A DNA stretch of 64,000 nt from Larix kaempferi (GCA_027924585.1 BSBM01000608.1:8248501-8312500), one strand, 5' to 3'. Shown: positions 33,692 to 46,090, counted from the stretch's first letter. Program-made: numbers and translations. Notes: generated by a model from the letters alone, not told the origin.

Positions 33692-34621
33692 CAAATATTC
33701 ACTTCTCCATCCCGTGATCACCTTGCCTTGTAGATCACACAAAAGGACACAAAGGATTGAAGAGCTAGATTGCCTTGGAAACTAGCGTACCCTACTCTGC
33801 ATACAATACCAGCATACAGTACCCTACTCTCCTCAAGGGAAACTAGTGTACACCTCCCAAAAAGTTGTGAACGCATGTTGTAAAGCATAAAAGTTGCTTC
33901 CTGTATGCTGCTCATGTTGTATGAAACCCGCATACATCCTAAGATGAAATAAAAAATATATTAATTTGACAAATTGGGATTAGTTGAAGTTTTTTCTGCA
34001 ACTTCCCCAACCTCCCAATCCAACCACCTCTCGATCTAAACTGCCTACCTTGTCCCATAAATACAAGGAGGATCCATGAGAGGGGTTACTCACAGACTCA
34101 TAATGCTCAGAAGATAGAGACTCATAATAGCCATAAAATCTTGAGAGAAGGCTTGAAGTATTGTTATGCCGGAGGAAAGTTCCAAGTTAGAGTGAAGAGC
34201 AGGAGCCCAGAATCTGGTTGCAGAAACATCTCTACATGTCAGGTATATTGTACTGATTTCATGTTTCTTTGAAAATAAAAAGGTCGAAACACCTTTCCTG
34301 TCCCAAATCAGATATTTATTGGATTGCATGTCTATTTGGATTAATTATTGATTATAGTTGATGTTAAATTGTTTTATAATTTCATCATATGTTATATGGT
34401 CAAGATACGCTGAGGAAGGTATCTTTTATAATGCAGGTTAGTCAGGAAGGAGATCAAGCGGGAGATCAAGTGAAAGACCAAGCGAAAGCTAGGATCAAAC
34501 TTTGAAAAGAGGTATTTCTTTTGCAGTAACTAAATGCAGTATAATCAATGTGTTTACCTGTTAACCCCGCCCAGTTGGTAGTGTCCATCTCCTCACTATA
34601 GGGTAGAAATATCGAACAACA
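33692..34621 (+). repeat. 5' LTR of element C
   Basis: Matches 48797-49791, ending GAACAACA. It lacks the first 10 bp (TGTTATAGGT) of the 3' LTR and a segment of about 60 bp near 33775. A TATA-like box is at 34057. Confidence 0.88.
34057..34064 (+). promoter_or_regulatory. TATA-like box in the LTR of element C
   Basis: ATAAATAC in CCCATAAATACAAGG, conserved at 49219-49226 in the 3' LTR, placed mid-LTR as expected for the U3/R boundary. Confidence 0.6.
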
Positions 34622-34624
34622 GAC

Positions 34625-34641
34625 TGGCGACTCCACTGGGG
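34625..34641 (+). promoter_or_regulatory. Primer-binding site of element C
   Basis: TGGCGACTCCACTGGGG, 3 bp after the LTR. This is the tRNA-Arg-type site typical of Ogre/Tat elements. Confidence 0.85.
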
Positions 34642-36697
34642 TGTAACCACTTAGTTGTTCTACTCTAGGAGACTTAATTTTGGTTTTCTTCCATCCCATT
34701 TTTCAGTTTTGATTGTTTGAGAGGCCCTATAGGTCTGTGTTATCTTTCCTATTTGCTTGATTCAACTCAGCTTTTTGGTTTGCAAAGCTTGTTTGTGCCC
34801 TTTTGAGTCCTACACACTGGTCTCCCCTACTTACAGCTGCATTTTTCACCTGATGAACGCCCCTCCTTGCACTGCACAATAGCGTACTTGTCTTGGTGTA
34901 CGTTGGTTGCAACACTACACAGTGGTGTATGTTCCTGTAGTGTCCTGTTTTGCTGTTAGGGTTTGTTTTCCAAGTTTTGGTTGCTGTTCCATCCTGTTGC
35001 TTTGCTGTCTTTACAAACCCCTGAGACCTCATATGTCTCGGTTGAGTCTTGTAAGCCTCTCCAATCTCTTTTAGCCTATTTTTCTTGCTTGAGCCTTTGT
35101 TTAAGTGTCTTTGCCGCTTACGAGCCCTTTTTTGAAGTTTGTGCGCTATTCTTTTGGACATAGCTGCATCTCTTCACCCTAGTTGTTGTTGTAGTCATAC
35201 AGACGTGCACTGTGATTGGTTGTTGTCTATTGCAACATGTATCACGCTTTCACTTGGTCTCATCCTTTCCATTAGGGTTTGACTGTCAATTTTGAGTCCT
35301 TAGGGTTGCTTTCGAAAGGTTGCTTGGTCTAGATACTTGTTGATTGTTTTATCAGTTCATCTTAAGTGAGTCACAGCCTCCTAGTCTTCTTGATGTTGAG
35401 TTTGTGTGTTGTTTAAGTCATTCTTGGTTCGCTTGCTTACTTTTTGCTTGGATTAGTGTTTTCTTAGGGTTTTCATGCGTAGGAGAAACATGTTTAGGTC
35501 TGCCTTTCTGTCATAAGTCTCTCTTTTCCTTGTTTCTTTTTTCATTTCGTTTCCAAGCCTCAAGTTTTTCGTTTGCAAAAACTTGGTAAGTCAAGTCTTC
35601 ATCGAGTCTCTTGATTCGTTTGATTTGAGCCATTTAAATGTTTGCCTTACACACGCTTTATAGTTAGATCTTGCTTGTTTTTGTACAAAGTTCTCTTTCT
35701 GTTATATTTATCAAAAAAAGAAAAAAAAATTCAAATAGCTCAGTAGTAAGATCTTGCTTTATTTCGAAGTAGTTTAGTTTTCTTTGAAATATTCAAAAAA
35801 GAAAATACAAAAAGATTTTGCTTTAGGATTGCTTAGGTTTCAAGTTTTTGAAAGAATTGTAAACGAAAAGATAAAAAAAATTTGAATTTGAAAGCGTTAT
35901 TTTTTCAAGTACTTTACTTTCATAACAGACCATTCCACACACCTCACTACAACCCTTGAGTAACAAGTAACATTTAAAATAAATTATTAATAAAATTTAT
36001 TAGCAAAATTTTTCTTTGTAGGCATACACGACATCAACTAGCTTAGGCTAGAGTTTCGAGCTTAAATCACCTTAAACTGCTCGAAACTGGCTTCATTACT
36101 CAACAATCGTAGTACGACTTTCATTTAGGTAAATCCATCTATATCAAATAGTCCTGGAAAACTCTACTTAAACCAGAGCTAAGCACGAGGCCGTGGGAGA
36201 CTGGAATTGTTGAGGATATCCCCTCACTTTCCTTTTGACCATAAACCAGAGTTGATTCGTGTACTGGTGTCCTTTCGGACTTCGGGCTTTGCTAACCTGC
36301 CCATGCGTTTCGACTAGGCTAACGACTTTTCCCCAGGTTATTTTGTATTGATGGTAGCCTTAGCATCAGACCTTTAGGATTCTACACAGGTAGAGTGGGC
36401 GGTTATTCCCACTTCACCTCGGACAAGCATGGAAGGTAACCCTCTGGCAGTAATCCCGGGAAAGCGGTTTGATGATTCAAGCACTTGCACCTAGTGGACC
36501 TCTGGTGGACACCACAAAATTGACCATCGATGCTCTGTTAGTCTGTTCTGGGCCCTGATCATCCCAAACTTGCTTTCGAGAGTATTTGCTATCCGTTTGA
36601 TTGGTTTGATTACTTAGAAAAAAATTTAGTGGTTTGTTGTTTGCTCCTTAGTTTTAGTGGCCACTAGGTTTTTACTTAGTTTTATTTTATTATAGTT
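34642..36697 (+). other. Long untranslated leader of element C
   Basis: About 2 kb without a convincing ORF: a T-rich first part, an A/T-rich middle (35700-36000), and a more GC-balanced last part before gag. Short ORFs on both strands carry no known motif. Long leaders are usual in Ogre/Tat elements, where some hold an extra ORF; none survives here. Confidence 0.6.
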
Positions 36698-38690
36698 GTG
36701 GAGGACCAAGATCTTCGTCAGTCTCGAAGGTTGCAAAACCTTCCCCCACTTATAGTGGAGCCTCCACCGCCACCGCTATGTAGGAGAATTGATTCCCGTG
36801 GTTCTTTTGAACTTACGGGCGACACAGAGGTTCCTGGAGAACCACAGCCTAGAACACCGAATCGACAAGTCTTGGACACTGTCGAGGTTGAGGATCTAAC
36901 TGCTGCAGAGTTTAGTACTCCTTTCAACCCTCCTCTTACAGGACCCCACGATCCACTTCTGGTACCTATTGGTTTCTAGCAGCCTGAGTTTAGTGCTTAT
37001 TAACCCAGGAGACAGGAAGGGAGTTCCTCAAACTACCACAATTTCTATTGATGCAAGGATTCTTAATCCTTATTTCTCGAACACTGCAAAATCGAGTTTG
37101 TCGCAGAATGCTTCGGCCTCGACCCCGTCCTTTAGTTTCAATGTGGGCACTTTAGGCATGTCGAGCTCATTAGCCTCGACATCTACCTCAGCTTGCACAC
37201 CCACTTTTGGACCCAATAGTGTAACTCTATCGATGGTACCTGCAGTAAGTTTTACTCAGTCTTCTGCCACACAATCATTGCAAGGTGTAACTCAGAACAT
37301 TGCTTCTTCATCCGTGGTTGGATCCATCCCTTCTGCATCCATGCCTGCCATGGGTACGATGACGACACCATCCACTACTACCAGGCCGGGTTTCAACCCC
37401 TATCCAGGTTATAACGTGAATCCATCGAACATACCTGTAGGGAGTGTCCCTTTCTCTTTGTTTGCAGGAGGAGGGGGTAATATTATTAACCCGCAGTTCG
37501 ATGGGGTTAACTCCCAGACACAATGGACTGTTGCCCAAGGATTTAATCCGCTTACTTTCGGATGGAACAGTTTCAATCCTTTCATTTCACAACCGGTGGC
37601 TGGGGGGCAACCCCAACCAACAATACACGAACCAGGCCATGGGTGGTCCCCAATACCAGGTTCCTATTTAGAAGACGCCATCGGCTCAACCACGCTTACC
37701 ATTTCTAGCAACTTTAAACTTGCCAGACCTTTCAAAACTTATGAACGGCCCCGTGCATCAGATGCTGCATGGCCACCCATTCCCACCAAATTTCCCTCAG
37801 ACATACCAAAGTTTGAATGTAAGACTGGTGAGGACCCAGGTGACCATGTCACAACCTTTCATCTCTGGTGTTCCTCCAACTCACTGAATGATGATTCCAT
37901 AAGGTTGAGGCTCTTCCAAAGAACCTTGACGAGGGTTGTGGCCAAGTGGTATATTGAACTACCGACGGTTGCCTTTAGCACCTTTCAGGATCTTGCCATT
38001 GTTTTCTTGAACCACTTTCAGGAAGTCCAGTATGATGCCCACACAGACCTTTTGTCGACATTTCGGTAAAACAAGGCCACTCATCTGTCTGATCATATTC
38101 AGGAGTGGCGAAGGCGAAAGAGGCTCATAAAGGCCGACATCCCCCCAGCATTCTTATTAGAATGGTACCTTAAGCCTCTTCTTCCTTGTGTTTCTAAGGA
38201 AGTTGCCACTTCAGGGGTGTCCTCCGAGGAGGAAGCCATTTTGAGAACTCAACAGCTCGACTTAGTATATGCTCAGTCTAGGCTGTTGTACAAAATAATT
38301 CCCGATGCACCGAGGTCTAATATAGACCTAGGTAATCCTAAACCTGGACCACATGCCAACGACATCATGGGTTCAGTCGATTCTGCAGTGTTTCACACCT
38401 TAACAAAGCAAGTTCATGCCTTGTCAGTCAAACAAACTGTTGCAGAAGCAACTTCTGTTGCATCCTCCCCTTCTACAATTGAATCTGTACAGTATGTGCA
38501 GACAAACCGAAAGGGCTCTTGGCAGCCCAAAAGAAAGGGCAAGAAAGGGGAGGGAAACCAACAAAATCCCAACAATAAGCAAAATGCCGAGAAGGAAAAA
38601 AAAGAGAAACGGAAGGCTAATTTCCCTTGCAAACTATGTTAAGGGGACCACCTTACCCACCAGTGCCCTCTAATGGAAGAAGCCTAGAAG
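36698..38690 (+). pseudogene. gag: Gag of element C (decayed)
   Basis: It starts MEDQDLRQSRRLQNLPP and continues after a frame change at 36969 as a Ser/Thr/Pro-rich part (to about 37680). The gag core follows (PKFECKTGEDPGDHVTTFHLW, RLFQRTLTRVVAKWYIELP, FLNHFQEVQYDAHTDL), ending at a stop at 38067. A third piece (38217-38642) is Lys-rich and leads to a zinc knuckle CKLC-x-GDHLTHQC, with a stop codon inside the knuckle. The order is normal for a Tat-type gag. At least three disablements are present. Confidence 0.87.
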
Positions 38691-39554
38691 ATGATCCGTG
38701 AGAAGAAACCAACTATCTTGAAAGATCCTTTTCCTCATGGACAGAGTTCAGCTTCTGGAAACTCTAGTGCTGGGGGCACCCCAGCTGATCAGTCATTTAT
38801 TAACATGGTTAATTCAGACGCTTTGTTGCAAAATCGAATCAGGAATTATACCCTGGACCCGCAGCAAAAGAACATTCCTGAATCTTCCACTCCTCTTCAC
38901 ATACCCGTGGAGACACTGCCTAAGATACCGAAAGGTGTCTACAAACGGGTCATGCACAACCCTAACGCGCAGGCTTCTCCCAACTATAATGTTGTGGAGG
39001 TCTTAGCCCAAACCCCTTGTGCCATGTCTACTCTGGAGGTACTGCAAAGTTTCCCATTGCAACGCAGTGCTCTTCTGGTAGCGATCGGGAGTGCTGATTC
39101 ATCCAACATGCTTGCATGCTTTGATATGAAAGATATCCAGTACCGGTTTCCGTATCATGTCTCTCTCTAGATTGAGGTCATCCATGGTCCTAAGACCATC
39201 GGACAAGCTGTAGTGGATGAGGGCGCATCTATGTGTGTAATGTCTATTTCTTGCTGGAGAGCTTTGGGTGAACCTGAGTTAGCTCCCTCGAACACGATAC
39301 TCACTGCCTTCGATGGAAGATCCTTCCGTCCACACGGAGTCTTACCATCCTTCGATGTCAAACTTGCAGGCAAGCTAGTATCAGTAGAGGTCGAAGTTTT
39401 GGATGCCCCACTCGATTACAATTTGTTGTTGGGTAGGAGCTGGACATATGCCATGCAGGCAGTTCCATCAGCTGTCTTTCGGGTCATAATGTTCCCACAC
39501 GAAGGAAAGATCGTCACAGTTGATCAACTTTCCTTTACTCGGAAGAACAACTAG
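38691..39554 (+). pseudogene. pro: Protease region of element C
   Basis: After a linker (38691-39170, ending in a stop) the retropepsin follows at 39200-39500. The active-site loop is AVVDEGASMCVMS, where Ser/Thr is replaced by Glu in D-S-G-A-S. The flap region is followed by NLLLGRSWTYAMQA, the usual ILGRxW end. The catalytic Asp and the Gly are kept. It would have released gag and pol products. Confidence 0.85.
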
Positions 39555-40027
39555 GCTTCATCGAACTCATCCATTACGTTGATTGATCAATTTGGCCCAG
39601 TCACTGAGAGTTTAGGAGCAGGGCTCTATGGGTCCTTAATAGGCACTTTTGACCTACCTGCTCCTACCTTGTTCGTTGGTTCTGAAAAATGTTCATCTTC
39701 TGAGACCTCCACCGTATGTTCAACGACAGATACACGAAGTCTCCACACTGGATCAGAACCAACTGTGCCCGTTCTCCTGCAAGGTCAACAGACTCTACCC
39801 TCTCTCCTAATAGTTTAGACACGGTTTTTCCTTCTCACGAAACATTTTTTGAAGCTATGATAGGCCTGAGACACCCTTGGGAGCATTCACACCCCAGGAC
39901 CTATCTACTTCATGTTCTAGATTTGATTGAAAGAGGTGAGTTTTTTCCGAGACCTAGTGAGAATGTTGACTGGTCCTCTATCCCTTCTACTTCACAAGCC
40001 CTTTTTGTCGAAGGGAATAGGATGAGT
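39555..40027 (+). pseudogene. Protease-RT linker of element C
   Basis: Two overlapping frames with low-complexity and Pro-rich sequence, then HPWEHSHPRTYLLHVLDLIERGEFFPRPSENVDW-like text (39860-39990) leading to the RT start. The frame stops at the solo LTR (40028) and resumes at 43509. Function beyond a linker is unknown. Confidence 0.65.
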
Positions 40028-43000
40028 TGTTGGGCTCCGAAATTGTCATTTATAATTATTTTATTTACATTATTTTCCCGGCCTATTACTGTAATTTGAT
40101 ACAACTATCCTTAAAAATGGCTATCTTTTATTGTATTTCATCAATTAAAACACTTAAACGTAAATGAAGCCTAATATGTTATTTTTAATGTATTAAATGC
40201 AATATTGTGCAAATAATAAGCATTTCGGTGCTCCATCCGACTTTACGTTCCACCCTGGGTTTGATAGCATGTTTCTTATTAGTTCACTAGCTTGATTTAC
40301 CTTTTTCCTACGATTCTTGTTGATTCCATAATATCTTCATATACAAAATGAAACCTCGAGTTAATAATATGTCTTTGACATTGTTTCAAATTTAAACAAA
40401 TATGTAAAACCATTAATTAATAAGATATTAAAAAAGTTATTATTTCTTAATTAATATACTAAACCTTTTAATAGAAATTAGTTTAACTTTAAATGATTAT
40501 TATAACTATCATAAAAAGTTAAACTAATTAAAAAAAGAAATGAAAAAGAAATGAAACAAGTCCTAACATAAAACAAATAAAATATAAAACATATTTTAAA
40601 CTTTATTAAAACATAAAGTCAAACCATAAAACAAATGTTTCGTTTTCTAAAAACACACATTTTAATAATTTTGGTTTGATTATTATCCATCCATAATTAA
40701 CTTATGTTTTTGTTCATTGTATGCAGGTCCACGTGAAGAGGAGACACGGCTCTATGCATGTGGATCGGCTTATATGCAGATGATATAACTAATAATTTAA
40801 CACACAAACAATCTATTCAATAAAACGGTTCACATGGAGATCACGCGGAGGTATCAACGGAATAGAATCCAACCAACAAGCAATTCAACAATTTTGTCAC
40901 CGGATTCATCATATTTTGGGAAATTCATTTATAACGGGCTCAACAATTTCCAGGAATTGAGTCAAGGAGTTGAACGGTTTTCATTTTTAGAATATTGCAT
41001 TAACTTTCTGGAAACTGAATCTTTGGATTCATTACTTATGTAAGAACTATATAAACACAATAGTTGGTAATTGTACGGAGGGGAGAGCTTGGAAAAAAAC
41101 TATCATTCACTTTGTAACTCAGTCTTTCTCTTCAATATGGAATTGGTTTCTAGAAATCGAATTCTTGTATAGTTTGTTTGTGTGAGAAGAATCCTCAGGG
41201 ATGGCCATCTTGTGGATCGTATCTTTACTTTTCTTTGCAATTTTGTTTTTAGATTTTACACTATTTGAATTAATTCATTTACAATTTCGTTTGCAGGTTT
41301 TATACTGGTTGAATTAATTGTTTAATGTAATGTAAGTTTGAATGCAGGTTCCGTTCTATTCAAATATTTCTTACTTTCTGTAAACATAGATCTATTCCAA
41401 ACGAGCTCTATTTATTTGGATAAATGCTCCAAATCAAATCTTTACCTGTAGATTACTCCCGTCACATGAAAGTTCGATTTTGGATTTTGTATGAGAATAT
41501 AAACATTTGCTTGATCGCACGGGATTAAACATTTCCATCTAAGAATTGATTGTTGCTTGTTCATATATTCTGGAATTGGAATAGGCATTATAATATGCAC
41601 ATATAACTAGGAAGGAGTTAAAGTCATTCAAACGAATATAAAGTACACCCTTCTATGTTTATGTTCATATTGTAAAGTCATTCAAAAGAATATAAAGTAT
41701 AACCTTCTACGTTTATGTTCATATTGTAATGAACTTGTAGGTTGATAAAGTGTGTAGTTTTTTTTAATTTAGATTTTCATTTTGTAAGTTAATAAAGTTT
41801 GTGATCTTTTTAATTTAGATAGTAAGTTAGATTGCAAATTTTGTAGCTTTTCTTTAGAATATAATTTAGATATTTGTTTTGTAGAATTTAATTTTGTAGT
41901 TTTGTTTCATAATGTTTTGTGGAAATCTGAAATTTGTTAGTTTGTTAATTAAAGAATTTTTAGAATTTCATTTGTTAAATTAGAGAATTTGTAAATTTTA
42001 ACTTGTTTTTAGGTTGTAATTTATGTTAATTGTATTTTGAAATCATTTCTTTAGTTTGTAATTTAGTTTGTAACTTAGTTTAGTTAATAGTTTATCTTAG
42101 TCTATTTAAGTTTAGTTTGTTTAGTTTGCAGATTATCTTAGTTAATTTATAATGTTTGACTTATAGCTTGTTAACAAATTAAAATTTCATAGTTGTTAAT
42201 TAATTTAACTTGCAATTAGAAATTTGTTTATAATTTACAATTGGTTTGTGATTTTTAAGTTGTTACTAGAAATTATTTTGTCATTTGAAATTAGTTTCAC
42301 ATGTGTAACTGGTTTATAGTTTGAGATTAGGTCATAGACTAGAACACAATTTTCAAATTAAATTAGGAATAGAGTTTGGTTTAGATTGTTTTCGTTTTTC
42401 CCTTTGTATCAAATGCATTAGTTTTCAGTATTTCAAGCTTCGTTTATTTCTGCTAATTTTGTTGCTAACATAATTTACTTTTCAGAATTAGAAATGGTCG
42501 ACCAAAGTATAGTATTCATAGTTTAATTTCAAGTATTTTGTAATTAGACAGTTTGTTTTATAGTTTCCTGCAATTAAATAGAACTTAATTAGTTTCTGCT
42601 TCAAGTTTTGTTATAGTTTGTTTTATTAGCTTCTCTCTCTCTGTTAGCTTTTTCTTCCTGTAGCTATAGGTTACTTTTATCTTCCATCATTATTCTTGCT
42701 TTAACATATCATAGAAATAGTTCATCTTTTTAGAGAATGATTAGTATAAATAGTTTTCTTGTTAGTTTACCCTCTAATTAATCAACCTATTGCTTCCTTT
42801 GCACAGTAGGATCATATGCATCAGCAAGTTGGTAATTAAAGTCATCCAAAATTCTTATTTTCTTTAGTTTAAATCATTTTCTTCCATTCAGACTGGCATT
42901 TAGACTGTCATTCAAACAGACATTCGGATCGTCATTCGGACCTTTACACTTTCTGCATTGTTTTATGCTTTTTCAGAATTCAATTTCTTCTACTTTTTAA

Positions 43001-43508
43001 ATGTAATGCTTCTTGCTTCTAATTAATAGTTTTAGATGTAATTTAAATCTTCTTTCATGTTACATAGATTTTTTAATTAAGTTTTGTCATTATTTCCTAC
43101 TTCTATATTTTCTTCCTTAATCCTCTTTTCAACCTTCCTCCAAAGTTAAGTTCTTTATATATCTGATTTGCTAATTAGTTATTGTTTCAGAATTTATCAG
43201 TCTTGTTTCTAGATAGTTTATTTTTAAATAAAGAGTTAATAATTTCATTTCCCAAATTATTTCAGTTTTTTTAATTTAATTTGTTAATCAGTTTCTTGTT
43301 TTCATAAATTCCTGCATTTGAATTATGAAAGTCATGCATGTAGTTTAAAGTCATATAGTTGCATGTTAGCACATTTGCATATTTAGTTAGCTTAGGTTAG
43401 TCCAAGCCTTCAATCCTGAACATATAGTGTCTGCATATCATAAGCTCCCTTCCCGGGTTGACAATTTAAATGTTGAATTAGAGTGTATATATTTTACCCA
43501 ACACGAGT
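40023..43508. mobile_element. Solo LTR of 3.5 kb inside element C pol
   Basis: TGTTGGGCTCCG at 40028 and TTTACCCAACA ending at 43503 are matching LTR ends. TGAGT (40023-40027) and CGAGT (43504-43508) are a target duplication with one mismatch, and the coding frame continues across it. The interior is AT-rich; from about 41700 to 42350 it repeats TTTGTAATTTAG-like words. The only ORF of note (40834-41043, 69 codons) has no known motif. A TATA box at 41048 supports plus orientation. No second LTR or PBS exists, so it is a solo LTR or a very short non-autonomous element. Confidence 0.85.
41048..41055 (+). promoter_or_regulatory. TATA box of the 3.5-kb solo LTR
   Basis: TATATAAA in AACTATATAAACACAATAG, about 1 kb into the LTR. 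It implies a U3 of 1 kb and an unusually long R/U5 of 2.4 kb. Confidence 0.6.
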
Positions 43509-43689
43509 ACAGCGAGAACCATCCTGATCAACATTTCCACTGATCATGGGGTCACCGAAAACATCTTTATTGGAGCAGACTGTTATCTTGATGAGATCAT
43601 TCTGTACACCAATCTTTTTAATGATTTTCGTGACATATTTTCCTGGCCTCATCATGAGATCCCAGGCATTGACCCTACTTGAAGAAGTG
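43509..43689 (+). pseudogene. N-terminal end of RT of element C
   Basis: In frame with the linker before the solo LTR, this reads FIGADCYLDEI and LFNDFRDIFSWPHHEIPGID, the hallmark start of gypsy RT. It stops at 43690. None of the catalytic RT motifs follow, so nearly all of RT has been lost. Confidence 0.82.
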
Positions 43690-43790
43690 CTATTGTGCTT
43701 TTTCATGTATTTTTAGTTGTACATTTTTGTAAAGTTAATGTTGTTTACAGTTGTTATAGTCTTATGCATCTTTTACTTTTGGTGTTTAAG

Positions 43791-44228
43791 ATGTCAACTG
43801 AATACTTCGTAGGGTTTGTTGATGGCGCTAGTCGCCACACCCGTCAGTTAGCCTAAGCTGCTTGGGTTATTTACTCGCCAACATGCCAACTAGTGTCTTC
43901 GGGAGGGGCTTGTATAGGTCCCACAACGAACAATGTGGTTGAATACAGTGCAGTCATAGAGCTACTCCGAGATGCTATGTTTAATGGAATTTCACGTTTG
44001 CAGGTATGGCTCGAATCACAGTTAGTTGTTTTTCAGTTACTGGGTGTTTATCAGGTTAGAGATCCTACTTTGCTATGTCAGTTTATGCGAGTTAGGTTAC
44101 TTGAGAGACAATTTGATTATATCACATATTAAAATATTCCAAGGAATTTGAATGCATTAGTTGATTCATTTGCAAACTATGTTTTAGATTGCCATTTGCA
44201 TCATTTACACACAGTAATTCATGCATAA
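43791..44228 (+). pseudogene. RNase H of element C (archaeal-like type)
   Basis: Begins at ATG 43791 (MSTEYFVGFVDGASR). Catalytic positions: GFVDGAS (Asp), NNVVEYSAVI (Glu), WLESQLVV (Glu in place of Asp) and ALVDSFAN (Asp). Two internal stops are seen (about 43853 and 44130). It follows the RT start directly because RT is deleted. The style agrees with the extra RNase H of Tat elements. Confidence 0.82.
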
Positions 44229-44325
44229 AACACAACAACACACATGTAGATAACCAATATTGTATCAAAAAATAATATGAGTTTGGATCACAAGTCTGTC
44301 ACATAGTCATGTCATAAGATACAAA

Positions 44326-44940
44326 TGTTGATGTATTCGTAACTTCAAAATGTATTTGATATATCTATATTGTATTCTTATAGAGATGTTATTATTCCTC
44401 TATACGGAAGTGCTTGTATTCCTATAGAGATGTTATTATTCCTCTATACGGAAGTGTCGTCATTTATATTGCAAGTGTCGTAACTTATACTTGATGGGCT
44501 ATTAGACCACCTTGTTAGGGTCAGCCATGTATAAGTCATGTGGGTTAAAGGGTTATTAGACCACCCTATTGGGGGTTATCCCTGTCAGCATTATGTTATG
44601 TGGTTAAGTTAAGGCCGACCTAGTAAAGGTTATTAAGCAAGTCAAGTCAAGTATAAATAGAGTGCAGGAGGCACTCTATTTGATCATTCACTTCTCACAC
44701 ATACACTCAATGGAGATTGGCGCACTAGTGGAGGAGGAGAAGCTACTGCTAGGAGGACTATCTCTTATACTTGGGTTGTATCATTGCTCTATCTATCTCT
44801 GAGGAAGTTGCGGGGTTTTTCACCTTCTTGGATTTCCCCGGTGAAACTCTGTGTCTCTTGTGTGCTTGTATTATTGTGTCCATGTTGGATATGTTGTACA
44901 TGTTATTCTCTCAGTTAAGATCCTAGATCAGATTGAAATT
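44326..44940 (+). repeat. Copia-like LTR fragment with TATA box
   Basis: Starts near TGTTGATGTATTCG. It contains an exact-looking 45-bp direct repeat (44371-44415, 44416-44459), a second diffuse duplication (ATTAGACCACC words at about 44509 and 44552), a TATA box at 44652, and a downstream part of the kind seen at copia LTR ends (GGGGTTTTTCACCTTC...GTGTCTCTTGTG). The far end and a target duplication were not found. Confidence 0.6.
44652..44659 (+). promoter_or_regulatory. TATA box of the copia-like LTR fragment
   Basis: TATAAATA in AAGTATAAATAGAGTGC, a strong plant TATA context, followed by a short hairpin (AGAGTGC and GCACTCT). Confidence 0.65.
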
Positions 44941-45049
44941 TTTGAAAAAATAACAACAAAATTGGGCTCAATGGCCTCAAAAATATACATAAAATTTCCT
45001 TCTCCTATGGAGAAGGTGGGGCCTCATCTGCCTCTGCTACCTCCCTGTG

Positions 45050-46090
45050 GCATATGACTAGCCTAGCCACTTTCCGCAGCAACCTAATCTAGGCTGGGGG
45101 CACACCTAATACATCCTCTTGCATATCAATCGGCATCTGCTCAATCCGATATGGAGGAATATCATGGGTCAACCGACCCATCTTCCTCTCTATGGCCCCC
45201 AGAGTGGCATTAGTTGCACCCACCTCTACTGGTCGTACGAAAATATATGGGTGTCCCTCAGGGTGCATTGGTCCAACATCTACATTTGACACTTTGTTCC
45301 AGTATTTCGAACTCATCATAAAAATCATATATGCATAAATTTGAAAAAATTAGATAATTTTTTAAAAAACATAAGCATACCTATATCTCCCCAGGATGCT
45401 CCTGGAGGAAGTATCATCTCTGGATCATGACGAAAATCTAGGCCTGCATACGGAAACTGCTCAAGAGTTGGCACCTGTCATTCCCACCAACCCTATAAGT
45501 CATCCTCTTGGTAACATAGGTTTCTCTCGCCACCACCTTGGCGGAGGAAGATCTCACCCCAACGGGCCAGCATTGGCTCGCGAGGGTTAACAAGGGGCAA
45601 TGCCATGCCCAAACTGATAGCAGGTACCCTATCAAAGAAGAAGGTGAAAAGTATGTTTCCATATCCGAAGCTCTTCATCCTCTCGGTCTTACACCCCGAG
45701 AGATGAAGTTTCATGTTCTCCAACAGACTCGAACACCAGTCATAAACATGTCATTGCAAGCAGTCAACACCTATATGCATATAGTGCCTTGAGGCAAGAT
45801 GTTGTGAAGCACTTCCCCCCATTCAGTTGAGAACATTCAGAATAACTTGAAGAGGGAAGCTTACAATAGTAGAGATAAGAACTTGACTACCACATTTCTT
45901 ACTTCCTGGTACACAATATGCATTTATATATTCTTGCACTGCTAATGCACCCATTTTTCTAGAAGACCCTTTTAGATTCACTGACTCTCCTCTACGAGAG
46001 AGACCCATGATAAAGTAAATTTCATCTACAGTGAGCTCCAGTATCTCACCTTGGATATCAAACACCATGGCATCTGCGTCCCAGTATCAA
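45050..46090 (-). pseudogene. Fragment of an uncharacterised plant protein family
   Basis: The minus strand holds a single decayed coding track. MVFDIQGEILELTVDEIYFIMGLSRRGE (46068 downward, given in pieces: VFDIQGEILELT, VDEIYFIMGLSRRGE) is followed by ALAVQEYINAYCVPGSKK, then ENMKLHLSG...SFGYGNILFTFFFDRVPAI (45723 to about 45620), ARWGEIFLRQGG, and a last piece at 45089-45328. Stops and frame changes separate the pieces. The sequence looks like a repetitive hypothetical protein family annotated in some gymnosperms, distantly like the plant-mobile-domain or Transposase_32 proteins. That is a memory-based impression only. It lies antisense inside element C and has no visible ends. Confidence 0.5.

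Noticed and set aside
34727-35161. Minus-strand ORF of 144 codons, Lys/Arg-rich
   Set aside because: It lies antisense in the untranslated leader of element C, with no motif and no counterpart; chance ORF in T-rich DNA.
45396-45792. Plus-strand ORFs of 64 and 84 codons
   Set aside because: Antisense to the better-supported minus-strand protein fragment at 45050-46090.
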